The notes under the pieces: generated by a model
Told to the model about the DNA's origin: nothing
What the model saw: only the letters and a program-made list of their open reading frames with translations
The model's database searches: none
Shown here: one piece after another, positions 10,141 through 20,410 of the stretch
Numbering within the stretch: the first letter of the stretch is position 1
How the letters are laid out: each line of letters opens with the position of its first letter
Source: Argyresthia goedartella
Lineage: Eukaryota; Arthropoda; Insecta; Lepidoptera; Argyresthiidae
Direction: 5' to 3'
Length of the DNA: 64,000 nucleotides
Assembly (NCBI GenBank): GCA_949825045.1
Contig: OX463829.1
Span: 24,460,715 to 24,524,714 of the forward strand
Made by a program: the position numbers and the translations under genes

Positions 10141-10334
10141 GACGACGGCGTACCAGGGTGTTTGGTGCATCGTTTGCCAAATTGAAATGGCGGATAGAAG
10201 GGGTCATTTGCTATCTCCTAGGTCCACAAAAAAAGTTTTGGCCCAACGGATTTTTATATTTTAATACATTTGAATTTTTTGAAAAATCCTCCAGAATTAC
10301 TTCTTAAACTTGAATAAATAAATAAAATATTAAA

Positions 10335-10672
10335 TAATAAAATGATGGATCAGTCTTATCCTTACTAGCAATTGTGACTGAAACTGTTTGACCGCTGTGA
10401 TCGAACGGTAAGCAGTTAATTACATTTTTACTTGTGAATGCACAGTCACAAAAACGTTATATAAGCAAGTTTGACTGGTAAGTGTAATTCTAATCGCCTC
10501 TAGATTTAATTGCAATTGTTATTATCAATGTTAAGACATCATATTTTCCTTTAACCAGTGTTCTGTAATACAAATAACATCGTTGTCAGAATTTTTTAGA
10601 AATAATTCTAATACAATTTATTTGCCAGGTAGCCCCTGGATGTTTTGATGGGTAATAATTAAGTGGGGCTTA
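10335..10672 (-). pseudogene. LK LINE endonuclease fragment with internal deletion
   Basis: The minus strand near 10665-10530 reads THQNIQGLPGK, then NDVICITEHWLKENMM, the start of an EEP endonuclease (Asn and Glu motifs). Near 10420-10340 it reads SDHSGQTV...KDKTDPSF, the end of the same domain (Asp-His). Both pieces match LK at 36970-37620, so the middle of the domain has been deleted in this copy. Confidence 0.75.
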
Positions 10673-10888
10673 TTTTATTCTTTATTGCACATAAACATTA
10701 CTGGACAGTTACAAAAACAGTTGGTATACAAAGGCGTGCTTATCTCTATATAGAGATTTCTTCCAGCAAACCCAGGGCTGACAGGAAAGGATAGTTTCAT
10801 TATAGGGAATAGACATATTATGCACAACATGACCTAAAACTAAACTACAGAGTGACTATATATTTATAATAAATTACTTAGATATTTA

Positions 10889-11355
10889 CGGGTGTCCAAG
10901 AACCTGACGTCCAACTGGATTGCCATGATGCCCCAAGTTCCAACAGTACTCAGAAAAATATTAAAAAAAAACCACCCCATGTACTTACAGAATTATAGTG
11001 ATTTCAAAACAAAAGGGGGAAATGAGCACCCTGCGACATACTTTTGAATTCTGTGACTGCTAATGCTGATAATGTCGATATTTCTTTGAGGTTTTGTAAT
11101 CTAGGGTATTTCTGTGTCTAAATGGAATGTAAAAATAAAGTACTTGTTGTAACATTTTAAAATAAAATTATATTTTAATTTAAGGTCATATGGAAAACTA
11201 TTGAATTTCGCAACTTTGACCGACTGTAGTGTAAATAAAATGTACCAAAATATTATAGCAAGTGGCGTCAAATTTTGACGCGTTTATTCCTCTTTTTAAA
11301 ATGGTATAACACTTACTCATAAATTAGTTAAAAAAAAAATATTTTAATCAACAAT
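10889..11355 (+). repeat. left long terminal inverted repeat
   Basis: About 467 bp whose inverse is at 13054-13522. Matching runs from GGGTGTCCAAG at the tip to AATCAACAA at the inner end. It includes the CAAAATTTTGACGCGTTT segment and an A-rich patch of differing length. The arms differ by scattered substitutions and small indels. Confidence 0.88.
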
Positions 11356-11865
11356 TCCATTTTTTCACGACTTCTTACAGAATTCTTAAAAGGAAACAAT
11401 TACGACGAATTGCATCTAACCACTATTTTGTATGCTCAGCAAAACAACAATAGGCCTCCCAAAAAACAGTTTTCACCGTAAGGGACAGCTTGTGCATGCA
11501 TCTCTCAATAGTGATTCGTTATTTCAACAGGAGGGAGCAAGACAGAAACTACCTTTGCTATTTGCTGGTTCTGTTTTTATGCTATCCCATTATTTAGGTA
11601 AGAGTGAGGGAGAAAACGTTTAGAGGTGCGAGTGAGATAGATAGTGACGCTATCTAAGGGATCGTGATAACAGTACACGTCTCTGCCTCCTGCCGTTACT
11701 ACGCACCTCTCTGTTATTGTTACCATTGATCACGAACTACTACTTAAAGCTTTGTTTATTGGACTCGATTTTTCTTTGTGCTCTGGACTTTCGAACGAAC
11801 ACTTTACGACGACCTTTGGCTGTGCTTGGACTGTTCTGGATACTTTGTGTTTTGTGTGTGCTACC

Positions 11866-12885
11866 ATGGCAACCTACACTCCGCAAGAATACGCAAATAT
11901 GCACTACATTTATGGAGAATGTAGAGGAAATGGACATGCTGCAGCGAGACTTTACCGAGAAAGGTATCCGGGTGCTTCTCGATATCCCGACCACCGAGTT
12001 TTCATTAATGTGCACAGATCACTATGTGACGGGCGGTTCCCCAATCAAGTAGTTGGTGAAGGATGACTCAGAAATGAGTTATATCGTGATGAAGTTTTAG
12101 AGGCAGTGTCGGCAAATAGAAGCTGATACGGGGATAGCAAAGAGCACAGCACACAGTATTCTCCAAGAAGAAAAATACCATCCGTACCACGTACAGCGAG
12201 TGCAAAGTCTTCTACCTCGAGACTATCCAAGCCGAGTAGCGTTTTGCGAAACAATCCTGCAAAAACATAGAGAAGACGAACACTTCTTAGACAAAATTAT
12301 GTGGTCGGATGAATCAATATTTAAGAAGGATGGCTACATGAACTTGCACGAGTGGCATGTGCAAAATCCCCACTTGATGAGAGAAGATAGATCCCAGTAC
12401 CGGTTCAAAGTAAACATGTGGACCGGTATTCTCTGTGGGAACATTATTGGTCCATTTGAGATGCCCGAGAATTTGACTGGCGAATCATACTTATATTTTC
12501 TCCAAAATGATTTGCCGAACTTATTACAAGAGACCCCACCAGATATGTGGTTCCAGCTCGACGGCTGCCCAGCACATTTTCGTGTGTCTGTCAGAGAATT
12601 TTTGGACGAGCAATATCCGAACAGATGGATTGGGCGATCAGGAACAATCCCGTGGCCAGCTCGCTCACCTGATTTAAATCCGCTGGATTTTTTTTCTGGG
12701 GAACAATGAAGGAGCTCGTGTATGCAAAGCCCATTGAGGATATCGCTGACCTTCGGGAGAAGATTACACAATCAATGCAGCAGATACGACAAAAAAGACA
12801 CTCGCGAAACATAAAACGGTCAATTTTAAGAAGGGTGAGGACTTGCATTGCTGTTGGTGGTCAACATTTTGAGCATTTGTTGTAA
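11866..12885 (+). pseudogene. DD41D transposase, frameshifted
   Basis: Starts at ATG 11866 in context ACCATGG. The N-terminal 67 residues (MATYTPQEYANMHYIYGE..., RLYRERYPGASRYPDHRVF) resemble the helix-turn-helix region catalogued as DUF4817, expected to bind DNA. The frame breaks at TGA 12064-12066; residual coding continues in another frame (LRNELYRDEVLEAVSANR), and a third is used from about 12117. The catalytic core at 12200-12709 has WSDES (first Asp), FQLDGCPAHF (second) and RSPDLNPLDFF (third). I count 41 residues between the second and third Asp, i.e. DD41D. A further frameshift lies in a T8 run at about 12685-12692, after which the C terminus runs WGTMKELVYAKP... to TAA 12883-12885. 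AATAAA overlaps that stop. At least three lesions make it non-functional. Confidence 0.85.
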
Positions 12886-13053
12886 TAAAACATCTTTAGT
12901 CAATATTCTTGCCTTTTATTTGACTGGGGTCCAATCTACCTGTATGTATTTCCGTCTCGCTCACTCTTGGAACCCAAGTGGTAATAGTAGTAACATAACA
13001 TTTTCTTAGATAAGAAAAGGTCCGACGGTTACCGTAAGTAGGTAAAAAGTAGG

Positions 13054-13522
13054 TTGTTGATTAAAAATATTTATATTTTTTTTTTACTAATTTATAAGTG
13101 TTATACCATTTTAAAAAGAGGAATAAACGCGTCAAAATTTGACGCCACTTGCCATAATATTTTGGTACATTTTATTTACACTACAGTCGGTCAAAGTTGC
13201 GAAATTCAATAGTTTTCCATGTCACCTTAAATTAAAATATCATTTTATTTTAAAATGTTACAACAAGTACTTTATTTTTACATTCCATTTAGACACAGAA
13301 ATACCCTAGATTACAAAACCTCAAAGAAATATCGACATTATCAGCATTAGCAGTCACAGCATTCAAAAGTATGTCACAGGGTGCTCATTTCCCCCTTTTG
13401 TTTTGAAATCACTATAATTCTGTAAGTACATGGGGTGGATTTTTTTAAATATTTTTCTGAGTACTGTTGGAACTTGGGGCATCATGGCAATTCAGTTGGA
13501 CGTCAGGTTCTTGGACACCCTG
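13054..13522 (-). repeat. right long terminal inverted repeat
   Basis: Inverse of 10889-11355, from TTGTTGATT inward to GGACACCCTG at the tip. Similar length (about 469 bp). It carries the same internal landmarks, such as GCGTCAAAATTTTGACGCC, which is itself palindromic. Confidence 0.88.
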
Positions 13523-13619
13523 TATAAATAAATGAGAACCTACTTAATATTGAAGTATATTATACAAACTATATATAAATATCAATAAATACCTATACAA
13601 TATGTAAATAAAATATAAT

Positions 13620-14995
13620 CTACTACGGAATTAATAGGTAGTGTTCCTTCAGATGTTAAGAGATGGACTGTCCCTGACGGTGCTGGGGAGTTTGTTCCAG
13701 AGCTTAATAGCCCGGAGTCGGACGGAACCCATGTTCATATGCGACAGTTTTATATTGCTGAGTTGTGAGCAGCGACCGAGTGTGAGGTCTCCGAGGCCTA
13801 TCTGAATAAAGAAAAGAAAACGAATCAGGTAAGAAGCCAGGGTAATGAGGATTATGCAAAATCTTAAAGAGAGTGAAAAGGATGGGGGAATCCCGGTGAA
13901 GATGGATTGGGAGCCACTTCAGATCGCTGCGATACTGAGAAACATGGTAAAATTTGCGCAAACCGAAATTAAACCGAATGCCGAGATTTTAAAGTTGCTC
14001 GAGTTTGTCCAGTTGCTCTTCGTTCGCACTGATCCAGCAGACATCTGCTTAGTTAATGAAGGGAAGTAACAGAGACTGGGTAAGTGTGATTTTCGTCTGA
14101 TGAGGCAAGAAGTGCTGAAGTCGTCTGAGGAAGTAAAACGTAGAAAAGATGCACCTACTAGCTTCGCAGACATGCGCTTACCAAGACAGCAGGTTGTCAA
14201 AGATGATTTCGAGATTTTTGGCTTTGGGGCCTTAGGTAATTACGGTTCCATCGTACATTATTCGCCTAGTGGACATATGCCATAACACTTGGAGGGAGTG
14301 CCTGGATCCAATAATCATAGACTGCGACTTACGAGGATTGACGAGAAGGCCGTGTGACAGAGCCCAATCTCTCAAGATCGGCATTCAGCAAGGCCACAGC
14401 AGAGTTAACATCAAGGGTAGAAAAATGACGGTAAATTTTGGGGATCATCGGCATAGAGATGATAAGAGGAAGAGAGAGTATTCGACATAGAATTTTTTGA
14501 AGACGGAAAAGAGAAAAGGGGCGAAGAAGAAGGCAAAAAGGTCGCACCATTCTATTGAAGTATCCTCTGACCTTTTACGCTGCTGATGACCTCTCAGGTA
14601 AGAGTAGAACCAGCTGGCTGAGGCCGGGGAGACATTCAGGGACTTCAGTATCTCAACGAGGATGTCAAAATCAACACTGCTGAAGGCGCTGCTGAAGTCT
14701 AGTTGCGCTAGTACGGTGAGCTATTCCTCGTCCATAGCCAACTGAATGTCGTCAGTGCTTTTAGTAAGGCCGTAACAGTACTATGACTCGGCCTGAATCC
14801 CGAATGGAATTGTTTCAGCAAACAGTGACGAGTAAGGTAGGAGGAAAGCTCGGAGCGGACAATAGAGTCCTAGAAAGGACTTTGGAAAGGATAGGCAAGA
14901 TAGAAATAGGACGAATCTCTTTGAAAGAGCAGGGGTTTGAAGATTTGGGTAAAGGGATGACTAATGCTTTTTTCCACACTTAGGGGAAAGAACAG

Positions 14996-15032
<37 letters not shown>

Positions 15033-15200
15033 TAATGTGTGTGATAGCGGGAAGAATATAATCGACCACTTTGCTGAACATATTAGAGCAGATGCTATCA
15101 TCACCTATAGCTTTCGATGAGATGGCGAGCACCGCCTTCTTAACTGTGTCAATTCCGACTGGACTGAAGTCGAAAGGAATGTAGGTCAACGCTGGCCTGG
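13620..15200 (-). pseudogene. decayed LINE reverse transcriptase (CR1/Jockey-like)
   Basis: Minus-strand pieces in order. FDFSPVGIDTVKKAVLAI and SKAIGDDSICSNMF (15185-15060) form the region before motif 0. RPISILSILSKVL and SGFRPSHS follow near 14920-14770. NLEIIFDNLLSW, FLRRLQHFLPHQTKITL and QSLLLPF lie near 14230-14060. QLDKLEQLQNLGIRF is near 14020-13975, then GLRKFYHVSQYRSDLKWLPI, and finally LHNPHYPGFLPDSFSF and KLWNKLP-like sequence near 13700. The palm motifs A to C are too broken to read. Stops and frameshifts are dense. A GA microsatellite sits inside, near its 5' side. Confidence 0.8.
14998..15028. repeat. (GA)n microsatellite
   Basis: About 31 bases of uninterrupted AG dinucleotides, inside the decayed RT. 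Confidence 0.97.
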
Positions 15201-15230
15201 AGCTGAGCCCATGCAGAGTGGCATCCTTAA

Positions 15231-16125
15231 GGTGCTACGGAAAAAAAAATGGGCTTTTTTCGAATTCATTTTCTCCACTAGGACAGCAAACCTTAGACCT
15301 CGACCTAGATTAGCTGCCACAGACTCTAATCTAGCATTTGTATCATCAGGCCCTTACAACATGTGCGTAAAAATATATAATAACTTACCACCTTCTATAA
15401 AAAACCCAGATAACTTTAAAGAGTTTAAGAACACACTACATAAATTCCTAATAGCCAATACATTTTACAACCTAGATTACGAACCTACCCAACAAAGATA
15501 GTATAATTTGTTAAATGTTCAAATTTTATAAACTTTTTATTTTTACTACGTTTATAGTTTGTTATAAAGAAAAGAAAGATTTCTATAAGATTAAAATATT
15601 GTACCATAGGAAGTAGATTACTATCTTATGTTTTAGTTTTTATTTTAAAACTATGTTTGCTATGCCCTAGCAGGGCGCATGTTAGGGTCTTTATTTGTTA
15701 TTTGACATCTTATGTACCACATGTATGCAATAAATAAATGAAATGAAATGAAATGAAACTAAGAAGCCATCTACAGATTTTAGTTTTGGGTTTACGTTTA
15801 TTGAGTATTTGATTAAGATTTTCACTATAGGAAAACGCGATTGGATGAAATTTTGTCGATAGAATTTAATTACGAAAACACCTCTAAATTGTTTTATTTT
15901 TTCCTGTAATTGTGAAATCCTAAATAATTTCATTGTGGAACTGCGTTCAAAATGTAGATATTATGTATTCGCAAAATCTCCTTAAAAACTTTTTAACAAA
16001 ATAGCGTAGTTTATTTTTAAACAATTATTCTGTGGTTTAGTATTTTTTCCTGATTCCGTCCCACTCACACTGCGGGTCTTTCCGCCTGGAGTAACGGGGA
16101 CCTTTGCACGAACGAGGTATCGCCT
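15231..16125. repeat. R2 repeat, copy 1 (split by a LINE 3' end)
   Basis: Starts GGTGCTACGGAAAAAAAAATGG and resumes at about 15760 with the CATCTACAGATTT segment. It runs through GAAAACGCGATTG, TTCGCAAAATCTCC, CTCACACTGCGGG and GACGAGGTATCGCCTT. The same order is found at 62931-63783. No coding capacity or inverted ends are visible, so the class is unknown. Confidence 0.75.
15278..15757 (+). pseudogene. LINE 3' end inserted in R2 (5' truncated)
   Basis: The frame up to the stop at 15499-15501 reads PYNMCVKIYNNLPPSIKNP, then FKEFKNTLHKFL, the extreme C terminus of a Jockey/CR1-type RT protein. A 3' UTR follows, and then a tail of AAATG repeats (15737-15757). R2 at 62974 lacks this block at the same place (TCTCCA continuing into GAAGTCATCTACAG), so it is an insertion of a 5'-truncated LINE. 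Confidence 0.8.
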
Positions 16126-16361
16126 TAACGATGAGATCCATAACGACTGGGGGAGCCGAGAAAAATCTATTAAGACCGTTGATGATGGTCACCCACCAAA
16201 TGATTCTGGGGCTTACTGACCTAGAGATCTCAGGATTTTCCACACTTTGGAAGGGGTGTAGTTTTGAATGCACTCAAAGATGTGGCGGCGGCGCTTGGCA
16301 TCACGGCACATGCGGTTACAACGGTTCCGGACGCATTTGTAGGCAGTAAAAGCAGGGCTTA

Positions 16362-16640
16362 CCTTTTGACATATTTAGTGGCTCTTTTATGCTAGAGATC
16401 TCTTATATTGTCTTATGAACGAATTCAAATTACTTGGAACAGATTCAAATTTTGCACGCAAAGTATTATTAACTGGTGAATTCCCGATAGGGATGAATAT
16501 CATCTTACCGTTAACATAAGCAACTTGACATCAGCTGTTCAACAAAAAAAAACAGCTGATGTCAAATTGAACTTGGTTAAACCAACTATAGCTACTAATT
16601 TTCTACATGTATTAGACAGATACAACGTAACCTGAGTATG
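16362..16640 (-). mobile_element. LK LINE, 5' region fragment
   Basis: The inverse of this stretch matches LK sequence at 36780-36960 and 36370-36480, upstream of the endonuclease. Shared landmarks are GAGCCACTAAATATGTCAAA, ACTTTGCGTGCAA and TTGGTTTAACCAAGTTCAA. It probably represents 5' UTR or ORF1 sequence. Confidence 0.65.
16525..16565. repeat. perfect 15-bp hairpin
   Basis: TTGACATCAGCTGTT (16525-16539) and its exact inverse (16551-16565) are separated by an A-rich 11-base loop. It lies in the LK fragment. The LK copy at 36390 keeps one arm and a decayed second arm. Confidence 0.85.
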
Positions 16641-16989
16641 TTGAAATATAAAATAGCAACGCTGTGATGACACGTTAAGTTAAATAAATTAATTATTATT
16701 CATTCTAGGCACATGTTTGTTTTGTTGTTCTGTCAAATTAAAGTCGTATGGAAAATTGCATAGTATAAATTTGCATTTCATCCTGCTATTTAAGTCAAGA
16801 AGTGTTTCAAAACTTTTATTCAAATCGTTCCGACTAATGCTTGAGTGATTTCCCACCAATACAATAGTGCTGTACTCATCATAGATACCACGACTATTTT
16901 TATTTACAATTACTACAAATTTACTACTTGGACATCAAATGTTCGTTTATTTTTGGTTAAGCCAGTAATGTAGTAGAGGTCCAAGTCCT
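16641..16989. other. AT-rich stretch, nothing recognised
   Basis: No motif, repeat match or supported frame was seen here. Confidence 0.5.
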
Positions 16990-17475
16990 TTACCTAATTT
17001 GTTGGGGGACAACAGAGTTTTTCTCCGAGCACTTATTTCGGTAGTTGGTGGTACACGAGGAGTTGAGTGGCGGGACACACGTGCGGTGCGGTGCACGTGC
17101 CGGTAGGTGGCGCGGTATTCGCGGCCGGGATCGGCGCAACGTGTCTAACGGCGAGCGGCACGGCCTGGCAGCGTGCAGCATGGCACACGCCTCAGCAGGC
17201 AGCGCGACACGCGCGACAGCGATCGGCGCCGAACTCTCGCTGTTGAGGTGCGTGGTGCCTCCTTGTTGACGACGGTGACGCTGTTTCTTGGTCGGGACAG
17301 CGGTGGACGCTGCAACACTCACGTTGAGGGGGGTCAAGACCAGAGTTTGTGATATGGGCTCGCCTCCCTTGTTGGTCTCATTCTCCCCGTCCTCAATTAG
17401 AAAGCTCACCAATTTCGCATTCTGGCGTTGTACCTGAGCTAACTCAGACGTCGCAGCTCTGAGTAAGACTAACAA
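16990..17475 (-). CDS. unrecognised 161-codon frame in a GC-rich island
   Basis: The product is not recognised. The N-terminal part (ELAQVQRQNAKLVSFLIEDG) could form a coiled coil. The middle is Lys/Arg/Gln-rich (KKQRHRRQQ), and the C-terminal half is rich in Ala, Pro and Arg. Composition of 17040-17300 is strikingly CpG-rich compared with the AT-rich surroundings. Further minus-strand sequence upstream (17500-17900) reads as broken frames with similar charged helices, so the whole could be a decayed ORF1 (gag-like) of a LINE or an LTR element. No zinc knuckle is visible. A chance frame in a GC-rich patch is the alternative. Confidence 0.3.
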   Translation of the reverse strand: MLVLLRAATSELAQVQRQNAKLVSFLIEDGENETNKGGEPISQTLVLTPLNVSVAASTAVPTKKQRHRRQQGGTTHLNSESSAPIAVARVALPAEACAMLHAARPCRSPLDTLRRSRPRIPRHLPARAPHRTCVPPLNSSCTTNYRNKCSEKNSVVPQQIR

Positions 17476-17479
17476 CCTC

Positions 17480-18794
17480 TGTTATTTGACATATCATTGG
17501 ATTACGTTTGCCAGGAGGTCAAGTAGATGCTGGATTTCTACTCGGGCATCTTGGAAGTCTGACTGTAAACCTAAACTTTTCCCCAAAGCTCTTGCAGTAA
17601 GGAGTTTCTGTTATTCTCTTTGGTTACCGTTTCAGTGCTAATTTTAGTAGTTTTACATTCCTCCTAGTTTTCTTCATGAATTTATTTAATTTTCAAATAC
17701 TTCTTAATTTTTCTGCTGCTTGTCTGCATGGCAATTTTCGTTGTTTTCTTTCTCTATGCACTTATCAGTCAACTTCAAGTTTGCCTCATTGAGTTGGTAT
17801 TGGAGGAATTAACTGCGGTCACAAACAGAAGCAAGGTCAGTGCGCAGGATGTAAAAAGATTCCACTAGTTTTTCCAATCGTTCCAGTCTCATTTTGCGAC
17901 TCCTCGTGTGTTTCTCGCAAAGTAGACACACTATTGCTTAGCTGTTAGTTCTTGGCTTTCACGCGTTTTTTTTTTTAAATCATTTTTATTGCGCTTTTCC
18001 ACCTGTGGTTTAATTCTCCTGCCTCAGTTAGTTTTGCTGCAGTTTCAAATTTCTCTGCTCGGCATGCATTCTTTCTGTAGTAATGTTGGATAATGCCATG
18101 GCTGGAAAAAAAAATGGGTGCTCTGAACAAAATTAAACAAAACAAAAAGGATTATAGACTTGCAGTTAGTAGCAGTAGCACTGATATGATGGTTCCTAAT
18201 AATGTCAAAGCCAGTCAAGTATCAATTAAATTCTTAATTAAGTATAGGTTAACAATATTAACAAGTGTCCTGAACTAATGAAAGTTATACTTAACTATCT
18301 AACAATCAGCAAGCGCTCTGATCAGCTGTGAAGCCTAATATGTCTCTAGAATTAGCTTCAAACTTACATTTTATTCATATGAATTGCCAAGGTCTAACTT
18401 AACAGTGCACTTGTGAGTCAGAACGTCAAGTTCTAGGAGACAAAACAAAGACGCCGCTGTGAGTGAGGAAGGACCTTTCTCATTCTAGTGAGACTTGAGC
18501 AGTATGTAGTGTATTGCCTAATAATATAGCTATGGTGTTGTTTAAACATGTATACTTGTAAAATATGAATAATGGAATGCTATACTGCCCGGGTTTGTCC
18601 GTTGGCAGTTAGAATCGTCCTTTTTTTGGTCCGTGATCGATTATTTTGTCAGAATTACAATTCTGACCACATTGGAATTGGAACACTATTAATTTACAAT
18701 ATCAACACATTTAACAGTATATTAACACAAATAGTCTAATTAAAAGTAATTAATTTAGCTAAAATACAGCACAGCTGTATTTGACGTGTTGCCG
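17480..18794. other. unassigned DNA
   Basis: Mixed unique-looking sequence. Minus-strand fragments at 17500-17900 may continue the frame at 16990-17475. A 61-codon plus-strand frame at 18093-18278 has no motif and I do not call it a gene. No repeat family was matched. Confidence 0.4.
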
Positions 18795-18906
18795 CTGGTT
18801 GCCTCTTTATTACTGTAGATATTTAAAAATACTTGACAAAAGTAATTTTTTGCCTCTTCTCTACATTGGACCACTGTGGGAGTAGAAGGGCGTGGAAACT
18901 TTATTT
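18795..18906 (-). mobile_element. LJ LINE 3' UTR, segment 1 of 3
   Basis: Matches LJ at 47270 (TTTATTACTGTAGATATTTA, GCCTCTTCTCTACATTGGACC, GGGAGTAGAAGGGCGT). It is interrupted on the right by an S2 SINE and continues at 19157. Confidence 0.8.
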
Positions 18907-19156
18907 ATAATAATAATAATAATACCTTGGACTCCATTTACACACATTGATCTAGCCCCAAACTAGGATTCCCTGTATCTTGGGTACTTGACAACGATAT
19001 TGTATAGATAAATATTATACTTAGATAGATAAACAACCATGACTAGGGTACAACCATCCGTTCTCGTCAAACAAATATTTGCCACTACCGGGACTCGAAC
19101 CCGGGACCCTTGGCTTCGTAGGCAGGGTCACTACCGACTCGGCCATTCGGGTCGTC
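18907..19156 (-). mobile_element. S2 SINE, full length (inside LJ)
   Basis: tRNA-like head at the right: B box GGTTCGAGTCC on the minus strand near 19095, and a TCGGTAGTGACC-type A-box region near 19130. A body of about 150 bp follows, and an (ATT)n tail at 18907-18925. It matches the copy at 62366-62615 end to end. It sits inside LJ, splitting sequence that is continuous at 47370-47400. Confidence 0.85.
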
Positions 19157-19341
19157 TATCGATTTTTAGATCTATTTTAAACATTGGCTGTGCTTAACTA
19201 ATACAAATATTACAATATTAATTATTACAATCAATAAGCAGGAATAAATAATTACAAATTATTAACAGCGAGGTCTGCGTTGAGCCAGATTAACCCAATA
19301 CAGTCCCGTCATTTAAGTAATCTTGAACATTGTAATATGCC
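19157..19341 (-). mobile_element. LJ LINE 3' UTR, segment 2 of 3
   Basis: Continues the LJ match (TAGATCTATTTTAAA, GCAGGAATAAATAATTAC, GAGCCAGATTAACCCAATAC, AGTAATCTTGAACATTGTAA). It ends at ATGCC, the target duplication of the BEL/Pao insertion. Confidence 0.85.
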
Positions 19342-19885
19342 TGTTCGATTCCAAATCGATATTCGATCGATGGTTTCTGAACGGCCATTTTGAATTTGAC
19401 GGTGCTGCCAACCTAGCAGTTTTTGACAACTGACAGACGAAAGCCCTCGCAATGTAAACGCGTTTTGGTTAGGGTATTGAAATTAAATCGCAAGCCATCT
19501 GGAATGTATTCGGGTTTCCCTCAGGATTGTCTATATAGCTGAGTGTGTTGTGGTTCCCCGAACCAGATAAAGTTCGCATTTACGTGGCCGATTGGTTTTT
19601 ACCACGTAACATAACCTGTGTTGGAACACTGTGCTCATTGAAGCTGGCCCGCCAGTCATAGGAGGTTGGCTGAAGAACCTGTCTACCAAGAAGAGCCTAG
19701 GGTGCACCCGGGCCTTGCAGAGAGACAGGAGGTTGACGGGACCGAAGCACAGACCAGGTTAGATCGACCCCAATTACTTCAGCTCGGTGAATCGCCGACG
19801 TTCACGCTTCTTGGCAACTGATCGTTACGCTACCTCGTAGCTGATGGGCCCCTACGAGGTCATTAGGTTCTGAGAAGCCTGAACA
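19342..19885 (+). repeat. BEL/Pao 5' LTR
   Basis: 544 bp, TG...CA. Compared base by base with the 3' LTR I find three substitutions and no indel: near the start (CCAAATC against CAAAATC), in the GCAGAGAGAC stretch, and 13 bases before the end (TTCTGAG against TGCTGAG). GTCTATATAGC near 19529 is a possible TATA element. Confidence 0.96.
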
Positions 19886-19888
19886 CTT

Positions 19889-19906
19889 TGGTAGCTAGAG
19901 CGTGGC
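19889..19906 (+). promoter_or_regulatory. candidate primer-binding site
   Basis: Starts TGG three bases after the LTR (TGGTAGCTAGAGCGTGGC), where minus-strand DNA synthesis would be primed by a tRNA 3' end. I could not assign the tRNA from memory. Confidence 0.4.
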
Positions 19907-20410
19907 TTCCTGAGATTTGCAGCCGTCAAGGGCTCCAGGAAGGCACGATTTGGGACTATCAATCTGTAGGTATAGGCGGTTAGGTACTTGGTTGTTCCTA
20001 TATCCACATAGATTGGTAGTATTGTAAGCTATAGGTCTATTGCTGGTAGTAGATAGACAGATATTGAATTGAATTACCAGTTAGTCAATCTATTAGTGGT
20101 CTAGTAGTGCTATTGAATGAATGTTTGGTTAACATGGGTAGTTACATCTATTGATAGCAGGCTATTACATTGTTTTCAGTTTATAGCAATTTATAACTTG
20201 AACTAATATTGACTATCTGTGTGTGTTATAATGATAAAGGGAAACTAAATTGTATTTACAGAATTTATATAGATATAAAACTCGGTTCCTATTGTTTAAG
20301 GAAAACAACATTGTTTAAGTTGTGGTTTGGGGTTCCCTCGTTTGGGTTGTAGACTGGAGGGTCCAATAAAATTGAGTTACTGCAAATTGTGAGTAAGTAT
20401 CGTTCCGATC

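Larger units (their letters stand above)
10889..13522 (+). mobile_element. Tc1/mariner-superfamily element with DD41D spacing and about 470-bp TIRs
   Basis: A 2634-bp unit. Its ends read CGGGTGTCCAAGAACCTGACG on the left and the inverse ending CACCCTG on the right. The left end appears to have lost one base (TACGGG against TACAGGG). It is flanked by TA at 10887-10888 and 13523-13524, the target duplication of this superfamily. A disrupted transposase lies in the middle. The outermost bases are certain only to within a base or two. Confidence 0.85.

Noticed and set aside
11432..12052. Separate genes upstream of the transposase (63 and 111 codons)
   Set aside because: They lie inside the transposon, with no motif, and overlap the recognised transposase frame.
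12334..12771. 145-codon minus-strand gene
   Set aside because: It is the antisense shadow of the DD41D transposase.
16104..16349. Cysteine-rich 81-residue peptide
   Set aside because: It lies mainly in R2 sequence, and nothing in its spacing matches a known cysteine scaffold.
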